Source of the DNA: Virgisporangium aurantiacum
GTDB taxonomy: Bacteria; Actinomycetota; Actinomycetes; Mycobacteriales; Micromonosporaceae
NCBI RefSeq assembly: GCF_016863635.1
Contig: NZ_BOPG01000006.1
Coordinates: 62,001 to 126,000, forward strand
DNA: 64,000 bases
Direction of reading: 5' to 3'
The number at the start of each line of letters is the position of its first letter. The stretch's first letter is position 1. Below the pieces are notes generated by a model, which ran no database searches, had not been told where the DNA came from, and saw only the letters and a list, made by a program, of their open reading frames with translations. Positions 27,643-36,546 of the stretch are shown piece by piece. The position numbers and the translations under genes are program-made.

Positions 27643-28268
27643 GTTGGCTGCTGCGGCCGGATCGGCTGTGGATGTTCGGCGCGCTGGCCGGCGCCGTCGC
27701 CCTGTCGGCACTGGCATGGTTCCTGCTGATCGGCCCGCAGCGCACCGAAACCACCGACGTCGAGGACCAGACCGCGCAGGCCGACGGGCAGGTGATCGTC
27801 GAGCAGCGCAAGCTGGCCAAGCTCACCGCCGAGTACGCCGAACGCGACAAGTACGCCGCCGAACTGGCCGCGAACCGGAAGGCACTGCCGACGGTGGCCG
27901 CCACCGGCGACCTGCTGCGCGAACTGCAGAGCGCCGGCGACGGTGCCGGCGTCGCCGTCTCCAGCCTGTCGGCCGGCAGCCCGACCGAACTCAAGGGCGC
28001 GGCCGGTGTGGCCTCGGTGATGATCACGGTGGTGGCGGCCGGCAAACTCGAGAAGCTGCAGGCGTTCCTCGACCAGGTGCAGCGGATCCAGCCCCGGGCG
28101 ATGCTGGTGTTCAACGTCAGTTTCAGTCCGAACGAGAGCGGCGACGCGATCACCGGCGCCAGCGCCCAGTTGACGCTGAGCGCCCAGGTTTTCGTCGCGA
28201 TGCAGCAGGCGGCGACGCCCAGCGCGTCCGCGTCCGCCTCCGCCAGCACCGCCGCGGGCGCCGACTGA
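27639..28268 (+). CDS. pilO: Type IV pilus alignment protein PilO
   Basis: A 209-residue single-pass membrane protein with a short N-terminus, a transmembrane helix at about 11-31, a coiled coil at about 40-85 (VEQRKLAKLTAEYAERDKYA) and a ferredoxin-like domain, ending in a Ser/Ala repeat tail like that of PilN. It should pair with PilN. The start is GTG 27639, overlapping the pilN stop. No pilP or pilQ gene follows, as expected for a cell without an outer membrane. Confidence 0.87.
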   Translation: MSWLLRPDRLWMFGALAGAVALSALAWFLLIGPQRTETTDVEDQTAQADGQVIVEQRKLAKLTAEYAERDKYAAELAANRKALPTVAATGDLLRELQSAGDGAGVAVSSLSAGSPTELKGAAGVASVMITVVAAGKLEKLQAFLDQVQRIQPRAMLVFNVSFSPNESGDAITGASAQLTLSAQVFVAMQQAATPSASASASASTAAGAD

Positions 28269-28270
28269 CA

Positions 28271-29683
28271 ATGATGCGCTTCCGCCTCCGTGACGACGAC
28301 GGGGTGTCGCTGCTCGAGACGCTCGTCGCCATCACCATCGTGACCATCGTGATGACCGCGGTGGCGTCGTTCTTCGTGCGTTCGATCAGCGCAACCGGCC
28401 AGCAGCGCGGCAAGCAGGTCGCAAGCCACCTGGCCGACTCGGCCATGGAAAAGGTCCGCGCGCTGAAGGGATCGGCGATCGACGACGGACGGGACGACGG
28501 CGACGGCGACATGCCGAAGCTGGACGCCGTCGACAAGTTGCTCGCCAACGCCACCCCGAAGAACGCCAAGCAGGCCACCGGAACGCCGACGCTGCCGGTG
28601 GTTCCGGAAACCCCCGAGGTGGCGGGAACCACCTACCAGCTCTACTGGTACGTCGGTGCGTGCGCCCTGCCCGACGATGCGCCGGTCGACGCGGCCGTCG
28701 ACAACTGCGCGCCGTCGACAACCGGCAAGGTGACGTTGTTCCGCGTGGTCGTGGCCGTCCGGTGGCCGGACCGGAACTGCAACCAGAACAGCTGCCTGTT
28801 CCTCAGTTCGACGCTCGTGAGCAGCGCGGCCGAGGAGCCCGTCTTCAACGAGAACGAGGTCGCACCGCCCCCGGTCATCGAGAACCACGGCGATCTCCAG
28901 GGGAACACGAGCACCGGGGAGACCCGCAAGGTCGACGGCGTCACGGTGGTCACCGGGTTCGTCGTCTCCGGCGACGCGAAGCCGCTGACGGTCAGCGCCG
29001 AGAATCCCCCGAAGGGCATCGTGGTGAGTTCCGCCGGACAGATCACCGGCAAGCCGACACTGCCCGGCACGTACGCCGTCACCATGCGGGTCACCGACAT
29101 CCGCGGGCTGGTCGGCTCCGCGTCGTTCAACTGGACCATCTACACCGCGCCGAAGCTGAACGCCGTCAGCGCCCAGACGACCCGCTCCGGCGCGGCCGTG
29201 AGCCTCCAGCTCGTCAACGGTGGCGGCGGCGAGGCACCGTTCACCTTCACGGCCACCGGCACGCCCGCCGGAATCACGCTCGACCCGGCCACCGGCCTGT
29301 TCTCCGGCTCGCCGGTGACGCCGACGCCGACGACGCAGAGCCCGGCGTCGACCGTCCCGGTCACCGTCACGATCACCGACCGGGTCAAGCAGACCCACTC
29401 GGTGACCTTCAACTGGACGGTCAACGACTGGCTGGTGCCGACGATCACCACCAAGGCGACGAAGCAGAACGTGGCGGTCGACACGACGGTTCCCGCCACC
29501 GGCGGGCTGGCCCCGCTCACCTGGTCGGCCACCGGTCTGCCGACCGGCCTGACGATCGCCGCCGACACCGGCCGCATCACCGGTATCCCGACGGTGAAGT
29601 CCAACAACAACAACGTCACCGTCACCGCCAAGGACGCCCGCGGCCAGACCCGGTCGACCACGTTCAAGTGGAACATCACATGA
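28271..29683 (+). CDS. Minor prepilin (PilV-like) with three Ig-like domains
   Basis: A 470-residue protein with a genuine prepilin N-terminus: leader ending in Gly11, then VSLLETLVAITIVTIVMTAV with Glu at mature position 5. A head domain with four cysteines spans about 40-200. Three putative Ig-like (He_PIG type) modules follow at about 215-295, 300-385 and 390-470, each recognisable by a P.GI/L....G.I.G.P core (for example GQITGKPTLPGTYAVTMRV and TGRITGIPTVKSNNNNV) and by a closing F.W.. strand. It is far longer than ordinary PilV proteins. The modules would project from the pilus and may bind a surface. The stop overlaps the next ATG. Confidence 0.85.
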   Translation: MMRFRLRDDDGVSLLETLVAITIVTIVMTAVASFFVRSISATGQQRGKQVASHLADSAMEKVRALKGSAIDDGRDDGDGDMPKLDAVDKLLANATPKNAKQATGTPTLPVVPETPEVAGTTYQLYWYVGACALPDDAPVDAAVDNCAPSTTGKVTLFRVVVAVRWPDRNCNQNSCLFLSSTLVSSAAEEPVFNENEVAPPPVIENHGDLQGNTSTGETRKVDGVTVVTGFVVSGDAKPLTVSAENPPKGIVVSSAGQITGKPTLPGTYAVTMRVTDIRGLVGSASFNWTIYTAPKLNAVSAQTTRSGAAVSLQLVNGGGGEAPFTFTATGTPAGITLDPATGLFSGSPVTPTPTTQSPASTVPVTVTITDRVKQTHSVTFNWTVNDWLVPTITTKATKQNVAVDTTVPATGGLAPLTWSATGLPTGLTIAADTGRITGIPTVKSNNNNVTVTAKDARGQTRSTTFKWNIT

Positions 29684-30291
29684 GGCCCGCGGCGGTACGC
29701 GACGACGAGTCCGGCGTCACGCTGATCGAGCTGGTCGTCTCGATGACGATCATGGCGGTGATGATGTCGGTGTTCACGACCGCCGTGGTGCAGATGTACC
29801 AGGCAGCCAACAAGACCGAGTCGATGTCGAACGCGCAGGCCGAGCTGAACAACGTCTTCCTGCGGCTCGACCGGATCGTGCGCTACGCCGCCGGGATCAG
29901 CAACATGCAGAAGCACGGCAACCGGTTCTACATCGGCATGCTCGTCGCCGAACCCGGTAACAAGCAACGGTGCTACGCGCTCCAGTTGACCGGCGAACCC
30001 GTCAAGCGGCTCCAGATCGCCGACTGGTACGAGAACGCGCGACCGGCCGAGGCACCGTGGACCACGATCGCCAACGACGTCGTCCCGCCCACCAGCGGCG
30101 ATCCGTTCGAGTTCGTCGAGGCCGACCACGACTACAACTTCGACCGCCTCAAACTGAACCTCGACGCAACGGTCGGTATGGACAAGCGCAGTCGGACGAG
30201 GGCCTCCACCCAAGTGGAGTTCACCGCGCTGAACACGTCGCTCACGAGCGATACCCCGACCGTGTGCACCTACTTTTGGAACCCGGCATGA
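29680..30291 (+). CDS. Minor prepilin (PilW/PulJ-like)
   Basis: A 203-residue prepilin-like protein. The leader ends in Gly12, followed by VTLIELVVSMTIMAVMMSVF with Glu at mature position 5. The helix continues into QAELNNVFLRLDRIVRYA, typical of PilW/GspJ minor pilins. The globular part contains two cysteines (in QRCYAL and TVCTYF). ATG 29680 overlaps the preceding stop, so the two minor pilins are translationally coupled. The stop lies inside the stem of a terminator-like hairpin. Confidence 0.85.
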   Translation: MRPAAVRDDESGVTLIELVVSMTIMAVMMSVFTTAVVQMYQAANKTESMSNAQAELNNVFLRLDRIVRYAAGISNMQKHGNRFYIGMLVAEPGNKQRCYALQLTGEPVKRLQIADWYENARPAEAPWTTIANDVVPPTSGDPFEFVEADHDYNFDRLKLNLDATVGMDKRSRTRASTQVEFTALNTSLTSDTPTVCTYFWNPA

Positions 30292-30338
30292 GCGCCGCAG
30301 CGAAGTGGAGGCGTTCATGCCGGGGGGCCTTTTCCTTT
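30285..30338 (+). terminator. Terminator-like hairpin between minor prepilin genes
   Basis: Arms GGCATGAGCGCC (30285-30296) and GGCGTTCATGCC (30310-30321) pair over 12 positions with one G-U wobble, 13-nt loop, followed by a G run and then TTTTCCTTT (30330-30338). It overlaps the stop codon of the pilW-like gene and precedes the lectin gene's ATG at 30359. This is a good candidate for an attenuator limiting expression of the last gene. Confidence 0.55.
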
Positions 30339-30358
30339 GCACTCAAAGGCGGCACAGC

Positions 30359-31894
30359 ATGAGCGGCCGCCACCTGAGCGACGACCGGGGCTCCATGCCC
30401 CTGGCCATGCTGCTGATCATGGTGTCGGTGTCGCTCAGCGCGCTGATGACGCCGCTGCTGCTCACGCAGTTGAGCGCGACCCGGGCCGACGTCCGCCGCG
30501 TGCACGCGCTGCACGCGGCGCAGGCCGGCATCGACGTGGCGATGGCGCACATCCGCGCCGCTCAGGACGCCGCGCACGAAGGCATCCTGAACAAGCTGCC
30601 CTCGTGCAACGACCCGGCCGACACCGATCCGCCGCCGATCTTCGCCGGACGGGTCGGCGGGGGCACGGCCCGGTACGAGGTGACGGCGATCGACTACTAC
30701 GACAAGGACCCCGCCAAGGTCACAGGCGGCCGGATCGCCTGCACCAGCGGCTATCCGGACGCGACCCCGAAATACGCGGTGATCACGTCGCGCGGCACCG
30801 AGCCCGGCGCCGGCGCCGGCGGAACACCGACGTACCGGACGATCTCGGCCACCTACATCTTCAACATCACCAACGCCAACATCCCCGGTGGCCTGATCCA
30901 CGTCTACAAGGACGCGACGACCGACGACCTGTGCCTGGCGGCCGAGTCCGGAACGCCGACACCGAAGTCCGCCCTGAAGGTCAAGTACTGCGACAAGACC
31001 GATCCGGCCCAGATCTGGATCTACAACCAGTTCCTGACGATCACCCTGTCGGCGACGCGCACCCAGGCGAAGCAGCTCGGTATGTGCGTCGACATGGCGG
31101 CCCCGCAGACCGCGGGCAACGCCGCCACGATCGACTACTGCTCCGACGTGACCAAGCCGCAGCAGCAGTGGAGCATCAACGACAGCGCCAACCTCCAGGG
31201 CACCACCGACGGCGTCAACCTCAACGGGACCTGCCTCACCGTGAAGACCGCGAACAAGGACGGCAGCCCGGTCGTCGCGGGTGGCTGCGGCGGCCCGTAC
31301 AACAACGTCCACACCTGGTCGTTGGAGGCGACCGTCGGTGCCGGTGCCGCGGGCAGCATCACCAACCAGATCGTGAACTTCAGCCAGTTCGGCCGCTGCA
31401 TGGACATCACCGAGGTCAACGTCAACAAGGGGTTCCTCATCGTGTGGCCGTGCAAGCAGGCGCCGGACCCCAACAAGGTGCTGTGGAACCAGAAGTTCAC
31501 GATGCCGTCGATCGATCCGCTCACCGACGTGGGCGAGGGCCGGGTCACCACGTTCAACCCGGCCGCCACGCCCAAGGTGACGTACTGCCTGAAGAGCCCG
31601 GGCTCGACCGCACCGGGCCGCTACGTCACCGTCGTCGTTTGTCCGGCGAACGACGCCGCCGAGGTCAAGTGGACGTTCTACGGCCACAACACCTCGTACT
31701 CGACCAGCTACATCCTGGTCGACTACCAGGGCAACTGCATGGCGCCGACCGACCCGAAGGTCGACAAGTACCCCAGCGGCGAGAACGTCAGCAAGATCGT
31801 CGTGCAGCCGTGCGACGGCTCCGCGTCACAGAAGTGGAACGCGCCGCCCAACGTCGAACTGCAGTTCCCGCTGAAGGACATCCACGAGAAGTAG
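30359..31894 (+). CDS. PilX-like pilus protein with two ricin-type beta-trefoil lectin domains
   Basis: A 511-residue protein. The N-terminus SDDRGSMPLAMLLIMVSVSL carries a hydrophobic helix (about 12-35) followed by HALHAAQAGIDVAMAHIRAA, the pattern of PilX_N-type minor pilus proteins; Glu at position 5 is absent, as is common in that group. From about residue 190 come six trefoil repeats, each with a cysteine pair and most with a QxW-type strand: AQIWIYN, QQWSIND, HTWSLEA, then VLWNQKF, VKWTFYG, QKWNAPP. That makes two ricin-B domains (about 190-325 and 330-500). Ricin-B domains usually bind galactose-type or xylan sugars. It is the last gene of the cluster and converges directly on the kinase gene. 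ATG 30359 has AAAGG upstream. Confidence 0.85.
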   Translation: MSGRHLSDDRGSMPLAMLLIMVSVSLSALMTPLLLTQLSATRADVRRVHALHAAQAGIDVAMAHIRAAQDAAHEGILNKLPSCNDPADTDPPPIFAGRVGGGTARYEVTAIDYYDKDPAKVTGGRIACTSGYPDATPKYAVITSRGTEPGAGAGGTPTYRTISATYIFNITNANIPGGLIHVYKDATTDDLCLAAESGTPTPKSALKVKYCDKTDPAQIWIYNQFLTITLSATRTQAKQLGMCVDMAAPQTAGNAATIDYCSDVTKPQQQWSINDSANLQGTTDGVNLNGTCLTVKTANKDGSPVVAGGCGGPYNNVHTWSLEATVGAGAAGSITNQIVNFSQFGRCMDITEVNVNKGFLIVWPCKQAPDPNKVLWNQKFTMPSIDPLTDVGEGRVTTFNPAATPKVTYCLKSPGSTAPGRYVTVVVCPANDAAEVKWTFYGHNTSYSTSYILVDYQGNCMAPTDPKVDKYPSGENVSKIVVQPCDGSASQKWNAPPNVELQFPLKDIHEK

Positions 31895-34192
31895 TTACAG
31901 CGCCAGCGCGACCACGTCGACCGCGTTGGGCTGCGGCGCGCTTCCTGCCTGCGGGGCCATCGTGACGATGACCTGGTCGCCGTCGATCAGGAGACGGTCG
32001 GGGACGCCCGACTTCGCCTCCGGCGGCAGGTCGGTCTGCCACCGGCGTTCGCCGGCCGGGCTCAGGCCGCGGACGCGGCCGTCGGGGCCGGCGATCACCA
32101 CGGCCCGGCCCTCGGCCACCGCCACCCGCGCGCCCGGGGGCTCGCTGGCCCACACGCGGTCGCCGGTGTCGGCGCGGCGGGCGTTCACCCGGTCGGAGGC
32201 CACGAGCACCAGGTCGCCGGACCGGCTCAGGTCGGTGACCGGGGTCGGAGCCGTGTCGGTCCACGCCACCTCGCCGGTGGCCAGGCGCAGGGCACGGATC
32301 TCGGAGGAGTCCCGGAGCACCACGTGGTCGCCGACGATCACGGCCTGCGTGTAGTTCCACGAATGGGCGTACACGGGTCGGGGCCGGCCGTCCGGCGGCT
32401 GCCGGTTCGAGCCTTCCGGGCCGCCGGGCGCGTTACCCGGTCCCTCCGGCTTCTGCCCGTCCGGCGGCGGACCCGCCGGCACCGAACTCTCGTCGACCAC
32501 CGCGGGCGCCGGGAACTCGACGTTCCACCGCGGGTTTCCGGTCGCGGCGTCGTGCAGGGCGACCCGCACCCGGTCGCCGACCTTGTCGTGGGTGAGGACC
32601 CACGTGTCGTCGGCGTGGAGCGGGGTGCCGCCGCCGGACCGCCGCCACACCGTGCCGCCGTCGGGACGCACCGCCGCCAGATAGGCGCCGCTCGCCGGAG
32701 CGGCCGTGCTGCCGGTGCCGGCCGTGCTGTCGGCCGTGCCCGGCGGGTCGAGCCGGGCCGCGCCGCCGGCACCGACGTACGCCGCCGACGCGGTGACCAC
32801 GACCCGCCGGACCGGACCCGTCTCGATCCGGAACTCCTGCGCGCCGGTGGCCGGGTTCAGCCGTGCCACGGTGGCACCGTCGGCGACCAGCACGGAATCG
32901 CCCCAGCGGTGCAGCGCCGTCAGCCCGTTCGACACCGGACGGTTCCAGCGGCTCGCGCCGGGGCCGCCCGCCCGCACCTCGGTGCGCGTGCCCGCCGCCA
33001 TCGCCCGGCCGCCGAGCGGAACCAGCCAGACCGCGACCGGCTCGGGCCGTCCGCTGTTCGCCCGTCCGCCGCCGGAGCCCCCCGGTGTGGCGGGCGTCGA
33101 CGGGGGTGCCCCGTAGCCGACCGGCACCGGCTCCGCCCCCGACCGCCCCTGCCAGAGCACCCTGCCGCCGGCGGAAGCGCCGGTCGAATCGTCCGCGGAA
33201 TCGCCGTCGTCCCGGACCATCGACCGCCCGATCAGCCCGGCCGCGACGCCGCCGACCGTGGCCAGCCCCACCAGGCCGCCGGCCAGCAGGGCGCGCCGCC
33301 GCGACGCCCGGGGCACCCGGCGCGGGGTCAGCACCGCGGAGAACGGCACGTCGGAGATCGCCTGGTGCCAGCCCGGCTCGGGCGCCGACACCCCGGCGGC
33401 CGTGAGCATCTGCGACAGTTCGGCCGCCGTCGGGCGGTCACGCTGGTCGGCGCTCAGGCAACGCATGATCATGGGACGCAGCTCGCTCGGCACCCGGTCG
33501 AGGTCGAAGCGACCCTTGATGATGTGCATCATCTGGGCGTAGACGGTGTCGCTGTCGTCGACGAGGGTGCGCCCGGTGGCGGCGTAGTACATCGTGGCGC
33601 CCAGCGAGAAGATGTCGGTCGCCGGTGTCGCCTCGCCGCCGTGGATGCGCTCCGGCGCCATGTACGACGGGGTGCCCACCACGAGGCTGCTGGTCATCCG
33701 GGTGGCCTTCGGCGAGAGCACCACGCCGAAGTCGATGATGTACGGGCCCACGTCGCCGAGCAGCACGTTGCTGGGCTTGAGGTCGCGGTGCACCAGGCCG
33801 GCCGCGTGGATCGACGCGAGCGCCTCGGCCAGCCCGGCGGCGAGCGTCAGCACCGCGCCGGGCGACAGCGCGCCGTGCCCCTCGACCCAGCGTTCCAGGC
33901 TCGGACCCTCGATGTAGGTGGTGGCCAGCCACGGCGCTTCGGCGGTCAGATCGGAGTCGACCACCGCCGCCGTGAACAGCGGGTTGACCTCGCGCACGGC
34001 CGCCACCTCGCGGGCGAACCGGCGCCGGAACACCGGATCGTCGACCAGGTCGGGCCGGATCACCTTGATCGCCACCGGCCGGCCGGACCGCGACTGGCCC
34101 ATGTAGACCCGGCCCATGCCGCCATTGCCCAGAACCCCGAGCAGCCGGTACGACCCGATCGTCGTGGGATCGGAGTCGCTCAGCGGCCTCAC
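31895..34192 (-). CDS. Membrane Ser/Thr protein kinase with PQQ/WD-like propeller
   Basis: A 765-residue PknB-type kinase. The catalytic domain spans about 10-270, with glycine loop LGNGGMGRVYMG, AIKVIRPDL lysine, HRDLKPSNVLL, IIDFGVV and MAPERIHGGEA. One transmembrane helix follows near 305-328 (ALLAGGLVGLATVGGVAAGL). The outside domain, to the C-terminus, holds repeated beta strands with W-rich PQQ-like motifs (GTVWRRSGGG, GEVAWTDTA, GDRVWASEP, GERRWQTDL). GTG 34192 begins just before the kinase fold; ATG 34234 is possible but lacks a binding site. The propeller may sense a wall or extracellular ligand. The gene converges on the lectin pilin gene. Confidence 0.88.
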   Translation of the reverse strand: MRPLSDSDPTTIGSYRLLGVLGNGGMGRVYMGQSRSGRPVAIKVIRPDLVDDPVFRRRFAREVAAVREVNPLFTAAVVDSDLTAEAPWLATTYIEGPSLERWVEGHGALSPGAVLTLAAGLAEALASIHAAGLVHRDLKPSNVLLGDVGPYIIDFGVVLSPKATRMTSSLVVGTPSYMAPERIHGGEATPATDIFSLGATMYYAATGRTLVDDSDTVYAQMMHIIKGRFDLDRVPSELRPMIMRCLSADQRDRPTAAELSQMLTAAGVSAPEPGWHQAISDVPFSAVLTPRRVPRASRRRALLAGGLVGLATVGGVAAGLIGRSMVRDDGDSADDSTGASAGGRVLWQGRSGAEPVPVGYGAPPSTPATPGGSGGGRANSGRPEPVAVWLVPLGGRAMAAGTRTEVRAGGPGASRWNRPVSNGLTALHRWGDSVLVADGATVARLNPATGAQEFRIETGPVRRVVVTASAAYVGAGGAARLDPPGTADSTAGTGSTAAPASGAYLAAVRPDGGTVWRRSGGGTPLHADDTWVLTHDKVGDRVRVALHDAATGNPRWNVEFPAPAVVDESSVPAGPPPDGQKPEGPGNAPGGPEGSNRQPPDGRPRPVYAHSWNYTQAVIVGDHVVLRDSSEIRALRLATGEVAWTDTAPTPVTDLSRSGDLVLVASDRVNARRADTGDRVWASEPPGARVAVAEGRAVVIAGPDGRVRGLSPAGERRWQTDLPPEAKSGVPDRLLIDGDQVIVTMAPQAGSAPQPNAVDVVALAL

Positions 34193-34232
34193 CGGCCACC
34201 CCACAGAGCGTCCATCACAGCAGATCGTATCC

Positions 34233-34246
34233 ATCACGTGAGTGAT
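34233..34246. promoter_or_regulatory. Inverted repeat between the kinase and dehydrogenase genes
   Basis: ATCAC-gtga-GTGAT, 14 bp, in the 90-bp divergent gap, containing CACGTG and overlapping the alternative kinase start. It is a possible operator for both promoters. Nothing identifies the regulator. Confidence 0.3.
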
Positions 34247-34282
34247 CAGTAGTGTCCCCCGTGGCGGGGGCACCATGGAACG

Positions 34283-35290
34283 ATGCCGATCATGGTCGAG
34301 TTCGCCGGGCCGAAGCAGGTCCGGGTGATCACGTACGAGCGCGAACCGCTGCCCGCCGGGTACGTGCGGGTCCGGACGCACTACTCGGGAATCTCCGCCG
34401 GCACCGAGTTGACCGCCTACCGCGGAACAAACCCCTATCTGACCCGCGTGTGGGACCCCGACGCGAGGCTGTTCCACGACGGCGAGGGCGGGATCACGTA
34501 CCCCATCGCCGGCTGGGGCTACTCGGAGGTCGGCGAGATCATCGAGGGTCCGGGAACGGGCGACCTGGTCTGCGGCATCTGGGGCCATCGCAGCGAGGCG
34601 GTCGTGCCGGACGCGGTCACGCGGTTACCGGCGACCGTCGACCCGCTCAGCGCCTCCTTCGCCCGGGTCGGCGCGATCGCGTTCAACGCGATCCTGTCGG
34701 CCGGCATCCGGCTCGGCGAGACCGTCGCGGTGTTCGGGCAGGGCGTGCTCGGGCTGCTGGTCACCCGCTTGGCGACGCTCAGCGGCGGCTCGGTGGTCGC
34801 CGTCGACACCATCGCGAAGCGACGGGAGGCCGCGCTGCGGTACGGCGCCGCCGCTGCGCTCGTCCCCCACAATGCCGCCGCGGAGATCCGCCGCCGCACG
34901 GCCGGGCGCGGCGCCGACGTCGCGATCGAGATCAGCGGCGCCTATGCGGCACTGCACGAGGCGGTCCGGGCCGTCGCGCCCGGCGCCCGCGTCGTCGCGT
35001 CGGGCTTCTATCAGGGTGACGGCGTGGGCCTGCGGCTCGGCGAGGAGTTCCACCACAACCGGGTGCAGCTGGTGTGCTCGCAGATCGGCGGGGTGCCGCC
35101 GGAGCTGGCGCCGCGCTGGAGCCCGGCCCGCCTGCAGGAGGCGTTCCTGGCCCAGGTCGCCGCCGGCGCGGTCGACGCCCGCGGCCTGGTCAGCCACCTC
35201 GTCCCCGCCACGGAGGCGGCGTCGGCCTACGAACTGCTCGACGAGCGTCCCGAAGAAGCCCTCCAGGTAATCCTGGACTTCACCACCTGA
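34283..35290 (+). CDS. MDR-family alcohol dehydrogenase-like oxidoreductase
   Basis: A 335-residue medium-chain dehydrogenase. The GroES-like N-domain has [14 protein letters not shown] where zinc enzymes have a Cys-Gly-Thr-Asp, so the catalytic zinc cysteine seems missing. The Rossmann domain has [16 protein letters not shown] and [14 protein letters not shown]. No structural zinc cysteine cluster is seen. The closest groups to my knowledge are the BchC/threonine-dehydrogenase-like zinc-free MDRs. The substrate is unknown. It converges on the thiolase gene, 10 bp apart. Confidence 0.78.
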   Translation: MPIMVEFAGPKQVRVITYEREPLPAGYVRVRTHYSGISAGTELTAYRGTNPYLTRVWDPDARLFHDGEGGITYPIAGWGYSEVGEIIEGPGTGDLVCGIWGHRSEAVVPDAVTRLPATVDPLSASFARVGAIAFNAILSAGIRLGETVAVFGQGVLGLLVTRLATLSGGSVVAVDTIAKRREAALRYGAAAALVPHNAAAEIRRRTAGRGADVAIEISGAYAALHEAVRAVAPGARVVASGFYQGDGVGLRLGEEFHHNRVQLVCSQIGGVPPELAPRWSPARLQEAFLAQVAAGAVDARGLVSHLVPATEAASAYELLDERPEEALQVILDFTT

Positions 35291-35300
35291 CGCCGCGATC

Positions 35301-36500
35301 TCAGCGGCGGAGGAGGAGGCTGATGCCCTGGCCCACGCCGATGCACATCGTGCACACCGCCGTTTCCGCTTCGCGCTTGGACAGCTCGACCGCGGCGGTC
35401 AGGGCCAGCCGCGCGCCGCTCATTCCCAACGGGTGGCCCAGGGCGATCGCGCCGCCGTTCGGGTTGACGTGGTCGGCGTCGTCGGGGAGGCCGAGGGCGC
35501 GCAGGACGGCCAGGGCCTGGGCGGCGAACGCCTCGTTCAGCTCGACCACGTCGACGGCGGCGATCGGCAGCCCCGCGCGGTCGAGCAGCTTGTTGGTCGC
35601 CGGGGCGGGGCCCATGCCCATGATGCGCGGGGCCACCCCGGCGGTGGCGGCACCCGCGATACGGGCCAGCGGCGACAGGCCGTAGCGCTCGACCGCCGAC
35701 GAGCTCGCCACCAGGATCGCGGCGGCGCCGTCGTTCACGCCGGAGGAGTTGCCGGCCGTCACCGAACCGCCGTCGCGGAACGGGGTCGGCAGCGCCGCGA
35801 GTTTCGCCAGCGTGGTTTCGCGGGGATGCTCGTCCCGCGACACGACCACCGGTTCGCCGCGTTTCACCGGAACGGAGACCGGGGCGATCTCGGCGTCGAA
35901 GCGGCCGTCGGCCTGGGCCTTGGCGGCGCGTTGCTGCGACCGGAGGGCGAACTCGTCCTGATCGGGGCGGGACACCCCGAACTCACCAGCGACGTTCTCG
36001 GCCGTCTCGCCCATCGAGTCGGTGCCCCAGCCGGCCCGCATCAGCGGGTTGACCAGCCGCCAGCCCAGGGTCGTGTCGAAGACCTCCGGTGCGCGCGCGA
36101 AGGCGGCGGTGGGCTTCGGCAGCACGTACGGGGCCCGGCTCATGCTCTCCACGCCGCCGGCGACCACCAGGTCGGCCTCGCCGGCGCGGATCATGCGGGC
36201 GGCCGTCGCGACCGCGTCGAGGCCGGAGCCGCACAGCCGGTTCACCGTGCTTCCGGACACGTGCTCGGGCAGCCCGCCGAGCAGCGCCGCCATCCGGGCC
36301 ACGTTGCGGTTGTCCTCGCCGGCCTGGTTCGCGCAGCCCAGGATCACGTCGTCGACCGCGGCCCAGTCGACCGCCGGCAGCGCCGCCACCAGCGATCGGA
36401 TCACGTGCGCGGCGAGGTCGTCGGGACGCACGGGCGCGAGCGCGCCGCCGTACCGGCCGATCGGTGTCCGCACGCCGTGCACAAGGAACGCCTCGGTCAT
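35301..36500 (-). CDS. pcaF: Thiolase, probable 3-oxoadipyl-CoA thiolase
   Basis: A 399-residue thiolase that cleaves 3-oxoacyl-CoA with CoA. The acyl-accepting cysteine lies in [11 protein letters not shown] (about residue 90). The histidine is in [19 protein letters not shown] and the second cysteine in [10 protein letters not shown]. Its length and N-terminus ([18 protein letters not shown]) fit PcaF/PaaJ enzymes. The nearby pca operon has every other step of the 3-oxoadipate branch but no thiolase, so PcaF is the best call; a general acetyl-CoA acetyltransferase is the alternative. It is transcribed alone, divergent from the LuxR gene. Confidence 0.8.
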   Translation of the reverse strand: MTEAFLVHGVRTPIGRYGGALAPVRPDDLAAHVIRSLVAALPAVDWAAVDDVILGCANQAGEDNRNVARMAALLGGLPEHVSGSTVNRLCGSGLDAVATAARMIRAGEADLVVAGGVESMSRAPYVLPKPTAAFARAPEVFDTTLGWRLVNPLMRAGWGTDSMGETAENVAGEFGVSRPDQDEFALRSQQRAAKAQADGRFDAEIAPVSVPVKRGEPVVVSRDEHPRETTLAKLAALPTPFRDGGSVTAGNSSGVNDGAAAILVASSSAVERYGLSPLARIAGAATAGVAPRIMGMGPAPATNKLLDRAGLPIAAVDVVELNEAFAAQALAVLRALGLPDDADHVNPNGGAIALGHPLGMSGARLALTAAVELSKREAETAVCTMCIGVGQGISLLLRR

Positions 36501-36520
36501 GCCGGTCCCCTTCCGATCTC

Positions 36521-36536
36521 GTTACTTCCACGTAAC
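36521..36536. promoter_or_regulatory. Inverted repeat between thiolase and LuxR genes
   Basis: GTTAC-ttccac-GTAAC, 16 bp, in the 46-bp gap between the divergent starts at 36500 and 36547. Position and symmetry suggest an operator serving both genes, perhaps bound by the LuxR protein itself. Confidence 0.4.
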
Positions 36537-36546
36537 ACTGTCAACC

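Noticed and set aside
20342..31894. Reading the pil cluster as a Tad system or type II secretion pseudopilus
   Set aside because: The presence of PilT with AIRNLIREGK, PilM/N/O and a PilA with a type IVa leader, and absence of TadA/B/C-like genes, favour a retractile type IV pilus.
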